Assembly: GCA_030530315.1 (NCBI GenBank)
Contig: JAUMVG010000034.1
Coordinates: 1-36,077 of the forward strand
Length of the DNA stretch: 36,077 bases
From: Clostridia bacterium
Lineage (GTDB): Bacteria > Bacillota > Clostridia > Christensenellales > Aristaeellaceae
Direction of reading: 5' to 3'
Shown here: piece after piece, positions 1 through 8,348 of the stretch
How the letters are laid out: every line of letters starts with the position of its first letter
How positions within the stretch are numbered: position 1 is the first letter of the stretch
The notes under the pieces: model-generated
What the model was told of the DNA's origin: nothing
The model's input: the letters and a program-made list of their open reading frames with translations, nothing else
The model's database searches: none
Translations under genes and position numbers: made by a program

Positions 1-30
1 AGGAGCACGAACTCGCTTGTTCGTGCCCCT
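1..30. repeat. Perfect-stem palindrome at the window edge
   Basis: Bases 5-12 (GCACGAAC) are the exact reverse complement of 19-26 (GTTCGTGC) with a 6-base loop. After one mismatch, bases 1-3 (AGG) pair with 28-30 (CCT). No T-run follows, so it is not a standard intrinsic terminator. It looks like a dispersed palindromic element or half of an interrupted terminator. A reading frame stays open through it, but that translation does not resemble the kinase downstream. Confidence 0.5.
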
Positions 31-45
31 CGTTGCCCTATCTTA

Positions 46-882
46 GTGACATTGAGCCTGACCCGCGTCATGCCGGACTGCAAGACGCTTCCCAATGACA
101 GGCTGCGATGTGGCGATAAGATATACCAGCGCAGCATCAACCCGGTGTACGCGCAGAACCTGCACGTCGGATACACCGTCTATCTGTCAGACATCACCGA
201 CCGAGAAAACCTGATCGAACAGCAGCGCCGCAAAAGTGTGGAGCTGAAGGCGCTGACCCAGCGCCTGGCGAAGGCCAACGCCGAGCTGGAGGCATACGTC
301 CGGCAGGCCGAAGCGCTGTCGGACTACGAGGAGCAGCGACGCATCGCCCGTGCCATACACGACGACGCCGGGCACGCCATAACGGCGCTGAACACCCTGT
401 CTCAGATGTGTCTGCAGCTTGGTCATAGCGATCCGGAACGCTATGAGGAGCTGGTAGACGAGGGGATCTCGCTGTGCGGGAATGCGCTAAAGGCGCGTGA
501 GAAGTGCCAGTGTGCCTCCCTGCGGGAGATGCTGGAGATCTTCCGGGATGAAAGTCCCTTTCCTACCGAACTGGTCATCGATGGGGATGAGCCTGCATTC
601 GCCGCATCGCTCTATGATGTTATCGACAGGGTCTGCAGGGAGGCCTATCACAATACGCTTTCCCATTCCCTGGCGGACAAGCTGACGATTGAGGTCTGCA
701 TGGCGCCGGAGGTCCTGCGGCTACACATCACGGACAACGGCTGCTTCCGTGGAACGCTTGAGAAGGGTTTTGGGCTGACGACGATGGAAGAAAACGTCCG
801 CGCTTCGGGCGGAACAATTGCCTTTGAAGCGGAGGAAGGCAGGGGCTTTGGGATTTCGGCGGAATGGAGGCTGATACAATGA
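46..882 (+). CDS. Sensor histidine kinase, HisKA_3 type, C-terminal part
   Basis: This is the cytoplasmic half of a two-component sensor kinase that would phosphorylate the response regulator encoded next. A PAS-like end (GYTVYLSDIT, about residues 42-51) leads into a coiled-coil-like linker rich in Glu, Lys and Gln (53-95). The HisKA_3 phosphoacceptor box is RRIARAIHDDAGH (about 98-110), with His105 as the likely phosphorylated residue. A GHKL ATPase domain follows: N-box REAYHNTLSHS, then ITDNGC and GFGLTTMEENV. The layout matches kinases with an N-terminal 7TM sensor, but no membrane segment lies in the window. GTG at 46 is the first usable start and has no Shine-Dalgarno (SD) sequence. 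The frame is open to base 1, so the gene is probably cut at its 5' end. Its stop overlaps the next start (ATGA). Confidence 0.85.
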   Translation: MTLSLTRVMPDCKTLPNDRLRCGDKIYQRSINPVYAQNLHVGYTVYLSDITDRENLIEQQRRKSVELKALTQRLAKANAELEAYVRQAEALSDYEEQRRIARAIHDDAGHAITALNTLSQMCLQLGHSDPERYEELVDEGISLCGNALKAREKCQCASLREMLEIFRDESPFPTELVIDGDEPAFAASLYDVIDRVCREAYHNTLSHSLADKLTIEVCMAPEVLRLHITDNGCFRGTLEKGFGLTTMEENVRASGGTIAFEAEEGRGFGISAEWRLIQ

Positions 883-1508
883 GCGAAAGGATCAGGGTAT
901 TACTGGCGGACGATCATCCCATCATGACAGAGGGATTGAAGCTGACCATCAGCGCATGGAGCGAATTTGAAGTCGTCGGCATTGCAACAGACGGGCAGCG
1001 GGCGGTTGAGATGTGCCAATCGTTGTCGCCCGATCTTATCATACTGGACATGCAGATGCCCAGGCTCTCTGGCCCAGAGGCAATCGAGCGGATCCGGAGG
1101 GATCATCCTGGGGTCAGAACCGTGGCGCTGACCACCTTCGACGACGCTGATACCGTGGCCCACGCCATGGAGGCCGGCTGCAACGGCTTCCTTTTGAAGG
1201 TGATCGCGCCTGAAAAGCTGAGGGCTTCGCTGCTCTCCATCGCGGGCGGAATGAATGTCTATGACGATGAGGCCATGTCCCACCTGAAGATGAACTTAAG
1301 CCAAAGGCCGGAGGTGGACTTTTCGCCCAGGGAGCTGGAGATGCTCGGCTATGTCTGCCGCGGCATGACCAACGCCGAGATCGCGGACAGGCTGAACCTT
1401 CGCCCTGGAACGGTCAAGAATATGATCTCCCTGCTGCTCAACAAGACCGGCTGCATCAGCCGGGCCCAGCTGGCCCGCTATGCCGCCGATAACCGCCTGA
1501 CTGACTAA
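879..1508 (+). CDS. NarL/LuxR-family response regulator
   Basis: This is a DNA-binding response regulator of 209 residues. The receiver domain (about 1-120) has the acidic pair in LLADDHP, the phosphoacceptor Asp in LIILDMQMP, the Thr in ALTTFDD and the Lys in FLLKVIAPEK. A LuxR-type helix-turn-helix follows (FSPRELEMLGYVCRGMTNAE through GTVKNMISLLLNKTG, about 145-200). I chose ATG 879 over an in-frame ATG at 864 because GGAGG at 866-870 sits 8 bases before 879. The start overlaps the kinase stop as ATGA, so the pair is translationally coupled and very likely cognate. An intrinsic terminator follows about 22 bases after the stop. Confidence 0.93.
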   Translation: MSERIRVLLADDHPIMTEGLKLTISAWSEFEVVGIATDGQRAVEMCQSLSPDLIILDMQMPRLSGPEAIERIRRDHPGVRTVALTTFDDADTVAHAMEAGCNGFLLKVIAPEKLRASLLSIAGGMNVYDDEAMSHLKMNLSQRPEVDFSPRELEMLGYVCRGMTNAEIADRLNLRPGTVKNMISLLLNKTGCISRAQLARYAADNRLTD

Positions 1509-1822
1509 AAGACAATTAAATGCAGAAATACAGTGCCGAATGGAATGACCATCGGCACTGTTTATTTGCAGCCGAATCTAATATAATAATGTAGTGATAT
1601 ATACTTTTTTTAAATCTGCCGCGCTGGATTTTGCTTTGGCTATCCTGTCTTGCTGTGGCCTTGAGAGGCGGAATCCCGGGGTGTGCTTCCGGCACGTCTG
1701 CCGATCCTGACGCGGGCGCGGTCACCTTGTGCGACGGGTTGGAACGCGGGATCCTGCCCGGGGCGCGGGCGGTGCTTCGGCATTAATCACACGACACCGT
1801 GATCGGGAGGAGGGCATGAAAA
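1509..1822. other. Intergenic region: terminator, AT-rich tract, leader
   Basis: No gene is supported here. After the terminator there is an unusually AT-rich stretch (about 1576-1615) in otherwise GC-rich DNA. It contains TATAAT at 1582-1587 with only a poor -35 (TGTTTA, 1559-1564, 17-base spacing), and a run of seven T's. This is the best place for the promoter of the helix-turn-helix gene at 1823. The rest (1620-1800) is GC-rich with no motif that I can defend. GGAGGAGGG at 1806-1814 is the SD sequence of the next gene. Confidence 0.45.
1531..1568 (+). terminator. Intrinsic terminator of the two-component operon
   Basis: CAGTGCCGA (1531-1539) pairs perfectly with TCGGCACTG (1552-1560), leaving a 12-base loop, and is followed by TTTATTTG. 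It lies just after the response-regulator stop at 1508 and ends that transcription unit. Confidence 0.8.
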
Positions 1823-2959
1823 ATGGCAAGTGAAGCCTCCGGAGCGCGGACGCAGAGCTGGCGGGAGCGCGTGGAAGCGGCCGAAAGCATAAGCGAGCTT
1901 CGAAAGCTGTTGATTGCGCTGCGTGGCAACGCTGTCGGGTGGTCCAGGTTTTTCTCGGATGAAATGATCTCCCGGGGAATAAAGACGCAGGACCTCGTCC
2001 CTCTTTGCGGCGTCACGCGGCAGACCGTCTCGCGCTGGAGGAACCAGAACATACTTCCCCGCAGCCGCGAGCAGTTCATCAACATCGCCATGGCCTTTGG
2101 AATGACGCAGGATGAGACCAACCACATGCTGCAAAGGTATGGCCTGCATCCCAGGCTGTATTCCCGGAATATCCGCGATGCGGTGCGCATTTACGCCATT
2201 GAAAGTCGGGTGAAGCGGACCGATGAGGCTGTCCGCCACGACAACTTCCCCTACGGATACGTGCGCGCGCTGGATGAACGCCTGAACCGGATACTGGAGC
2301 GCTGGTCGACGGAGGACAGGACGGGCAGGTATGCGGAAACCTGGCGCGTGACCGACATGCTCGGACAAATCACCAGCACGGACGAGTTGGAGGAATACCT
2401 GCTGTCAAATTTGAGCGCCTTCCCCAGGGCGCCCTACCAGAAGCTGTCGCACTGGATCGACACCTTCATCGATATGCAGGATGGCGGGGATACGTCCATC
2501 CACGCACTGGTGGAATCGGGCGTATTCGACACCCGGTTCAATAACCTGATTTCCGGCCTGAAGCAGCACGGAGAGGTTCCGCCGCGGGAGATGCTGATCG
2601 TGCTGGGCATACGGTTCAATATGACGGTGGAGATGCTGGACCGCATGCTTGCGCTGGGCGGCGGAGAGCCCCTGTGCGCGCGGATCCCAGAGGAGATGGC
2701 GCTGATCTTCGCCATACGCAGCGCCCACCTCTACAACCCCGTGATGGAATATGACATTGCGCTGCGCCTGCGCGGCCATGCCCGGAACCGGGAGATCCGC
2801 AGCCGGGCGGAGGGCATCCTCCGGGATTACGACAGGATCTGGGGCACGGGGGAACCGAAGGTCGTCGAATACGGAGACCTGGCGGGCTTCGTGCGCTATG
2901 TTTTGAAAAAACTGGAGAGGGAATTGCCCGGCGCGGCTGAAAAATACTGCCCGATGTAA
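1823..2959 (+). CDS. Helix-turn-helix protein upstream of the chaperone-kinase operon
   Basis: The protein has 378 residues with an XRE-like DNA-binding segment at about 50-105: TQDLVPLCGVTRQTVSRWRN resembles an HTH with its recognition helix, followed by AMAFGMTQDETNHMLQRYG, typical of the helices after an XRE domain. The rest (about 130-378) is helical and unrecognised. It may be a sensor or oligomerisation region. ATG 1823 is set by GGAGGAGGG 8 bases upstream; an ATG at 1816 gives only a five-codon frame. It sits about 107 bases before the operon starting at 3067 on the same strand, so it may be its regulator. The inverted repeat at 3021-3036 is a candidate operator. No enzymatic motif is visible. 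Confidence 0.75.
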   Translation: MASEASGARTQSWRERVEAAESISELRKLLIALRGNAVGWSRFFSDEMISRGIKTQDLVPLCGVTRQTVSRWRNQNILPRSREQFINIAMAFGMTQDETNHMLQRYGLHPRLYSRNIRDAVRIYAIESRVKRTDEAVRHDNFPYGYVRALDERLNRILERWSTEDRTGRYAETWRVTDMLGQITSTDELEEYLLSNLSAFPRAPYQKLSHWIDTFIDMQDGGDTSIHALVESGVFDTRFNNLISGLKQHGEVPPREMLIVLGIRFNMTVEMLDRMLALGGGEPLCARIPEEMALIFAIRSAHLYNPVMEYDIALRLRGHARNREIRSRAEGILRDYDRIWGTGEPKVVEYGDLAGFVRYVLKKLERELPGAAEKYCPM

Positions 2960-2966
2960 CATTTCT

Positions 2967-2997
2967 TTGGAAACACGCGTGATGGCGGCGGTATGAT
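2967..2997 (+). promoter_or_regulatory. Possible promoter of the chaperone-kinase operon
   Basis: TTGGAA (2967-2972) and TATGAT (2992-2997) resemble sigma-A boxes, but the spacing is 19 bases, longer than ideal. The site lies in the only gap before the seven-gene operon, 70 bases upstream of its first start codon. Confidence 0.35.
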
Positions 2998-3020
2998 GGT
3001 TACAGATAAAGGAACCGTCG

Positions 3021-3036
3021 ACCGCGCAGGCGCGGT
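3021..3036. promoter_or_regulatory. Inverted repeat in the operon leader
   Basis: ACCGCG (3021-3026) and CGCGGT (3031-3036) are exact reverse complements around CAGG. No T-run follows, so this is not a terminator. It lies between the putative -10 box and the SD sequence (GGGAGGG, 3052-3058), where an operator for the upstream helix-turn-helix protein, or a leader hairpin, would be expected. Confidence 0.4.
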
Positions 3037-3066
3037 TCGAAACGCAAAGATGGGAGGGCGCTGTCC

Positions 3067-5361
3067 ATGACGGATAAAAAGATCAACGAGTTCCTGCGCA
3101 TCTGCTTTGAGAAGCCCTGGCGCATCGTCGAACCCCTGTATGTCGGCGAGGGAGAATGGGGCACGAGGCTTTTTTCGATCCGCGATGATGACGGGACTCT
3201 GTGCGCCCTGAAATATGTGCCTTCGCCGGCAGCGCGGAGCGGGGAGATCCGTCGGGAGGCCGAAACCATGCGCCTGTTGTGTGAGGCTGACGGATTGCTC
3301 CATCTGGAGGAATTCATTTTGCTGGACGACGGCGACGTGTGCGCGCTGCTCATTCGCATGGAAAAATGCGTCTCCCTGGCCCAGATCATGGACGAGGAGG
3401 CGGTGACGCCGGAAGAGGCGGAGAAGATCTCGGTCGACCTTTTGAGGGGGATATGCTCCTGCCATGCCAGCGGCGTGGCGCATCGGGACATCAAGCCCCA
3501 GAATATCTTTCGCGACCACAGGGGGCGCTATCTGGTGGGCGATTTCGGAATCTCGCGGGTGATGACGCCCGACGTCAGCCTGACAGCCACCGTGCGCAAT
3601 CTCTGTACGCCCCTCTATGCGCCGCCGGAGGTCATCAGGGACTGCGCAACGGACTGGTTCCGGGTGGACGTGTACGCGGTCGGCCTGGTGATGTATCAGC
3701 TGTACAACGAGGGCCTCCTTCCCTTTGGGCCGCGCGGCCAGGATGCGCTGATCCGTCGCCGCTGTGACGGAGACGACTTCCCTATGCCGGTGATGGCGCC
3801 GGACGCGGTCGCGTCGGTCATCCGGAAGGCGCTTCAATACGCGCCGGAGGATCGCTATGCCGATGCCCCGGAGATGGCGGAGGACCTGGAGCGCGCCTTC
3901 GGCGGGGCAGAGCCCGTGGCAATGGACGCGTATCTGCGCGATACGGCGCTGCGTGCCTATGCGGAAGGAGACGCAGAGCGGGCGTGGCGCATATTCTCGT
4001 CCCGCGACGGGCGCGAATGGGCTCGGCGGGGCATGGGGTTGTGCCTGTTCTATGGAGCCGGTGTGGACCGGGACGCGCCGAAGGGCGTGGAATTCCTCAG
4101 GGACAGCGCTGATTCGGGCGATCCCGAAGCAGCCTGCTGCCTGGGGATGTACTATTTCAGCTCGGACGAGCGCGACTATGTCCGCGCGGCGCAGTACTTC
4201 CGCCGGGCCGCGGAGGCGGGCAGCGCGGAGGCACAGTTTCGCCTGGGCTACTGCCTGACGGAGGGTCTTGGCGTCGACGCAGATGCCAGGGAAGCGGCGG
4301 CGTGGTTTGAAAAGGCGGCGGTCCAGGGCCACATGGGGGCCCGGACTTATCTGGCCCCCGATCAGAAGCTCTGGGAAGCGTTCGACTGGATGCCTGTGGA
4401 CGGCGGGCAGGCGCTCCAGATCACGCGGTGTCGCCGGATCGAAGATGGGACCGTTCGCATTCCTCAGAGCGTTGAAGATAAGCCGGTGGTCTCTCTGGGC
4501 GCCTATCTGTTCGTCGAGGCCCATCCTCAAAGTGATTCCACCGACCACAAGCCCACGCTGTACACCCAGACGCGGGAGGACATCCGGCGCATCGAACTGC
4601 CGCGGCAGCTGAGGGAAATCCACCCGAAGGCGCTGTACGGCTGCACGGCGCTTGAGGAGATCGCGCTGGCGGAGGGAAACGCCTGTTTCAGGATGGCGGA
4701 GGGCCTGCTGTACACGGCGGACGGGAAGACGCTGGTCAAGTGCCCGGCGGCGGCGCGGGAAATCGCCATTTCCGAACAGACGGAGGCCATCGCGGACCGC
4801 GCGCTGTTCGGCTGTGCCGGACTGACGAGGATCGATTTGCCGTCCTCTCTTCGGACAATCGGCAGGGCGGCCTTTTGCGGGTGCGCCTCCCTGGAGACGC
4901 TGGAGCTTCCCGAGGGTCTCGAGGAGATCGGCGACGAGGCATTCACCTTCTGCAAAAGCCTGAGGCAGGTATCCTTCCCCGGGAGCGTCAGGCGGGTCGG
5001 CGAACACATCCTCTCCTGGCGCTATGGCACGCTGCCAATCTGCCCGGAGGGTTCGCTGATGGCGTCGTATCTCTCCGAATACTGCCCATACGACACGAAG
5101 ACACCGCCTTCGGATGAATCTGCACAGGCGGTCGGGGCCGCTATCCTTCGCGCGATGGTGCTGCTGGCGTTCGCTTACGCGCGGCATCCGGAGGGCGTGC
5201 CTCGCACAAGCGGCTCCTATGGACTGGTCATGCAGGCCCGGAAGCTGCTTCTTGCGGAGGGAGGAGAGGCGGCGGTGGCCCTGGCGCTTTCGATGTTTGC
5301 CACGCAATACCCTCAGTATGTTGAGGAACTCAAGGGATACTGGCGCGAGGACGATGGATGA
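3067..5361 (+). CDS. Ser/Thr protein kinase with Sel1 and LRR_5 repeats
   Basis: This is a three-part cytoplasmic signalling protein of 764 residues. Residues about 18-275 form a Hanks-type kinase with all key residues: glycine loop GEGEWG (27-32), ATP lysine in CALKY (Lys49), catalytic loop HRDIKPQN (139-146), DFG (159-161), APPE (185-188) and a late Arg in EDRYADAPEM. Residues about 316-430 are Sel1-like repeats (GLCLFYGAGVDRDAPKGVEF, FRLGYCLTEGLGVDADAREA). Residues about 455-650 are BspA-type LRR_5 repeats (LPSSLRTIGRAAFCGC, LPEGLEEIGDEAF). The repeats probably choose partners or substrates. No membrane segment or PASTA domain is present, unlike PrkC/Stk1. ATG 3067 follows GGGAGGG by 8 bases. 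Its stop overlaps a possible upstream start of the next gene. Confidence 0.9.
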   Translation: MTDKKINEFLRICFEKPWRIVEPLYVGEGEWGTRLFSIRDDDGTLCALKYVPSPAARSGEIRREAETMRLLCEADGLLHLEEFILLDDGDVCALLIRMEKCVSLAQIMDEEAVTPEEAEKISVDLLRGICSCHASGVAHRDIKPQNIFRDHRGRYLVGDFGISRVMTPDVSLTATVRNLCTPLYAPPEVIRDCATDWFRVDVYAVGLVMYQLYNEGLLPFGPRGQDALIRRRCDGDDFPMPVMAPDAVASVIRKALQYAPEDRYADAPEMAEDLERAFGGAEPVAMDAYLRDTALRAYAEGDAERAWRIFSSRDGREWARRGMGLCLFYGAGVDRDAPKGVEFLRDSADSGDPEAACCLGMYYFSSDERDYVRAAQYFRRAAEAGSAEAQFRLGYCLTEGLGVDADAREAAAWFEKAAVQGHMGARTYLAPDQKLWEAFDWMPVDGGQALQITRCRRIEDGTVRIPQSVEDKPVVSLGAYLFVEAHPQSDSTDHKPTLYTQTREDIRRIELPRQLREIHPKALYGCTALEEIALAEGNACFRMAEGLLYTADGKTLVKCPAAAREIAISEQTEAIADRALFGCAGLTRIDLPSSLRTIGRAAFCGCASLETLELPEGLEEIGDEAFTFCKSLRQVSFPGSVRRVGEHILSWRYGTLPICPEGSLMASYLSEYCPYDTKTPPSDESAQAVGAAILRAMVLLAFAYARHPEGVPRTSGSYGLVMQARKLLLAEGGEAAVALALSMFATQYPQYVEELKGYWREDDG

Positions 5362-5384
5362 CAACGGCCTGTCAGGAGGAAAAC

Positions 5385-8315
5385 ATGATGTGGAAAAATC
5401 ATTCAGCGGAGCTGGACATTGCCGCCTATTCGCCCGCTTTGGGGCATCTTCTGGAGGTCGTCACGGAAACTGCCGTGGAGCACAGATACAGGCAGCTCGG
5501 CGAGGGGAACCTGCTGCATGCGCTTTTGACGCTGAACTACAACAGTATTGAATTCCAGTCCCTCGACAAAGACGCACAGGCCGACCTCGTGAGCGCCCGC
5601 GCGATGCTGGAAAATCACCGCGCCCCGGGCGTATCCGTATCGGATTGCCGAAATACCTTTGCTGAAACGCTCCTGTCCGGCCGCGTGGAGCTGAATCCCT
5701 TCGCCCGGGAGAGCTGGCGGGACGGCGCGGCGGAGGTCCTCGAGGCCCTGCCGGAGGGCGCGGGCGTGGCCGCCTTGCTGTCCGGCCTGTTTGAAAGCGC
5801 GGATCGCCTGGAGGACGGCTCGCTGCTGGAGGGGCTCTTCGACAGCGGGGCGCTGCTGAAGGCGCTGGCGCAGGTCCAGATCCGGGTGTCCCTGTTTGGC
5901 GACAGGGAGGCGCTGGATCAAAGCCAGTTCCGCAAGCGGGCTCTCTTCCTGCTGAACTCGGCCCTGAGCATCGCCGCCAGGACGGGGGAGGCGCGGCTCC
6001 AGCCCTACCACCTGCTGCTCTCGCTGGCCGCGGCGAAGGACACCTATGCGCGGCTGGTGCTCAAGAAGATGGGCCTCGCCTTCGACATCACGCTCCAGGA
6101 CTACCTGGGAACGCTGTACGCCTCCGGCGACGAAAATGCCGTGCCGCTCAAGCCGGTCCGCGGGAGCTTTTCCGATCGAAGTATCGCCGTGCTGGAGGAT
6201 GCCGCCAAGGCAGGCACCTCCGCGGGCAGGCCGCAGATCGGCGAGCGGGAACTGCTGTCGGCGCTCTCGGGCTGCGAGGACCCGAAGCTGAATTACGTGG
6301 CGGGCAGCGTGCTGCGCATGGATTGGAACCTGCTTGCAGAGCTCCTGCGCGACACCGACGAGCCGGAGGTGATCGAGCCCCGCCTGCCCCGGGAAGCCTG
6401 CGAATGCACAAATCTCACCCTCAAGCACGGAAGCCCCACCATTCGGGAGCCGATCCTTCAGCCGATCATTCGCGCCTTTTTCCGGCGCAAGAACAGAAAT
6501 GTGCTCCTCTACGGCGACAGCGGCGTGGGCATGAGCACCGTGGGCGAGATGCTGGCCAGCGTGCTGGCCGAGGGCCGCTTCTCCGCCCTGGCCCAGACCC
6601 ACGTGATCCGCTTCGACCTGACCTCTCCGCCCCCGGAGCAGTACGAGTCCGCGGTGGAGAAGGTGCTGGGCTTCATGGAGGAGGAGCCGGAGCGCATCTG
6701 CTTCCTGGAGGGCTTCGGACCCTATTTCTGCGATCACTTCGCCTCCTGCGCCCGCCGTTTTTCCAGAAACGAGTACCGCCTGGTGGTGTGCGTCAGCAAG
6801 GCGGACTACACCCGGCTCCAGAACATGTCCGAGGTGCTCTCGGACTTCATAGAGCCCGTCGAGGTGACCGAGCCCAACCTGGCGACCGCCGTGCAGATGA
6901 CGGAGAACGCGCTGGCGGCCATCGAGGCGGAATACGGCGTCACCTTCGCGAAGAACGCGGCGCAGACGGCCTGCCGCATGGCGGGGGACTACCTGATCTC
7001 CCAGCGCTTCCCGAAGAAATCCATCGAGCTGCTGACCCGCACCGCCGCGGACGTGGCGGCGGACGCGGAGATGAAGGGGCTCGTGGACCGGACCGTGAAG
7101 AAGGAGGACATCGCCAAGCGGCTGAGCGCCCAGACGGGCCTGCCGGTGGAAACGATCCTGGGCACCGGTGCGGACAAGGACTACGTGTACCTGCTCAGCC
7201 AGACGGTGGTCGGCCAGGACGTGGCGGTGGGCAAGGTCGCGGCGCGGCTGGACCTCATCCAGAAGGGCATGGTGGACAAGAAGGCCCCCGCCGCGGTGTT
7301 CGTGTTCGCCGGCCTGTCCGGCACGGGCAAGACCGAGCTGGCCAAGCAGATCGCCCAGATCTATTCCTCCTCCCGAAAGCTGATCACCTTCGCCATGGCG
7401 AACTTCGGCGAGAGCCACTCCGTGTCCCAGATGATCGGCACGCCCCCGGGCTATGTGGGCTATGAGGAGGGCGGCAAGCTGATCAACGACCTGAACCGAG
7501 ATCCCTATTCCGTGGTGCTGCTGGACGAGATCGAAAAGGCCCATCCGGCGGTGTGGGACCCCTTCCTGAACCTGTTTGACGAGGGCGTCATCACCGACAT
7601 GCGCGGCGTCACGGCGTCGGGCAGCCAGGCCTTCTTCGTGCTGACCAGCAACATCGGCCAGTACGACATTACCCGGATGCTGCGGGAGGGCCGGCCGATG
7701 GACGAGATCTCCCAGACCGTGGAAAAGCAGTTCGTGGAGCACGTCCACTTCAAGACCGGGCAGCGTTGCTTCCGACCGGAGTTCATCGGCAGAATCATGC
7801 GCCGCGGCGGCATCGTGGCCTTCAACGCGCTGTCCGAGGAGGCCCTGCGCGGCATCGCCCGGCACATGTTCGACAAGGTGGCCCGGGATTATTCCGGCGT
7901 CCACGAGAGCAAGCTGATCTGCGACGACGCGGTGATCAACATGATCGCCCATATGGTCTATGAGGAGAACGAGGAGACCATACGCCACAAGGGCGACGGC
8001 TACTACGGCGGGCGACGGCTGGACATCATGATGAACGAGCATGTGACGAACAAGCTGGCCGCCCAGATCCGGCAGCTCGCGGGCGCGCCGATGGTGCGCG
8101 TCATCCTGAACGGCAGCAAGACGGAGCTGGTGCCGGTGTTCAGCGACGGGGATATGCAGCAGATCATGCAGCAGCGCCGCATTCACCTGCTGGACCGCGT
8201 CAACCGGCGCTTTGCGGACATCGTCTCCCTGCCGGACGACGCCTTCGACGAACTGGACGAGGACAAGCTCAAGACGCTGGACAGCCTGCTTTCGCAGATC
8301 CAGTCGATCCACTGA
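5385..8315 (+). CDS. ClpB/ClpC-like double AAA+ ATPase with degenerate first ATPase site
   Basis: This is a Clp/Hsp100-type unfoldase or disaggregase of about 976 residues. The N-terminal third carries two helical Clp_N-like segments. The first AAA+ module has a spoiled Walker A (GDSGVGMST, about 377-385, Lys replaced by Met) and no acidic Walker B (CFLEGFG), so it probably does not hydrolyse ATP. The second is intact: GLSGTGKTE (about 643-651), pore loop PPGYVGYEEGG, Walker B VLLDEIEK, sensor-1 FVLTSNIG, arginine finger FRPEFIGRI and sensor-2 GGRRLD. I see no coiled-coil middle domain like that of ClpB. AGGAGG (5374-5379) favours ATG 5385 or 5388 over the ATGA-overlapping ATG at 5358. Located between two kinases and beside an Hsp70, it is probably the motor of this operon. 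Confidence 0.9.
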   Translation: MMWKNHSAELDIAAYSPALGHLLEVVTETAVEHRYRQLGEGNLLHALLTLNYNSIEFQSLDKDAQADLVSARAMLENHRAPGVSVSDCRNTFAETLLSGRVELNPFARESWRDGAAEVLEALPEGAGVAALLSGLFESADRLEDGSLLEGLFDSGALLKALAQVQIRVSLFGDREALDQSQFRKRALFLLNSALSIAARTGEARLQPYHLLLSLAAAKDTYARLVLKKMGLAFDITLQDYLGTLYASGDENAVPLKPVRGSFSDRSIAVLEDAAKAGTSAGRPQIGERELLSALSGCEDPKLNYVAGSVLRMDWNLLAELLRDTDEPEVIEPRLPREACECTNLTLKHGSPTIREPILQPIIRAFFRRKNRNVLLYGDSGVGMSTVGEMLASVLAEGRFSALAQTHVIRFDLTSPPPEQYESAVEKVLGFMEEEPERICFLEGFGPYFCDHFASCARRFSRNEYRLVVCVSKADYTRLQNMSEVLSDFIEPVEVTEPNLATAVQMTENALAAIEAEYGVTFAKNAAQTACRMAGDYLISQRFPKKSIELLTRTAADVAADAEMKGLVDRTVKKEDIAKRLSAQTGLPVETILGTGADKDYVYLLSQTVVGQDVAVGKVAARLDLIQKGMVDKKAPAAVFVFAGLSGTGKTELAKQIAQIYSSSRKLITFAMANFGESHSVSQMIGTPPGYVGYEEGGKLINDLNRDPYSVVLLDEIEKAHPAVWDPFLNLFDEGVITDMRGVTASGSQAFFVLTSNIGQYDITRMLREGRPMDEISQTVEKQFVEHVHFKTGQRCFRPEFIGRIMRRGGIVAFNALSEEALRGIARHMFDKVARDYSGVHESKLICDDAVINMIAHMVYEENEETIRHKGDGYYGGRRLDIMMNEHVTNKLAAQIRQLAGAPMVRVILNGSKTELVPVFSDGDMQQIMQQRRIHLLDRVNRRFADIVSLPDDAFDELDEDKLKTLDSLLSQIQSIH

Positions 8316-8348
8316 CATGAACCGGCAGCGCAAACGGAGGGAATGCGT

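Noticed and set aside
2896-5364. An 822-codon minus-strand frame opposite the kinase-Sel1-LRR gene
   Set aside because: It is a shadow of the plus-strand kinase, with no recognisable domain.
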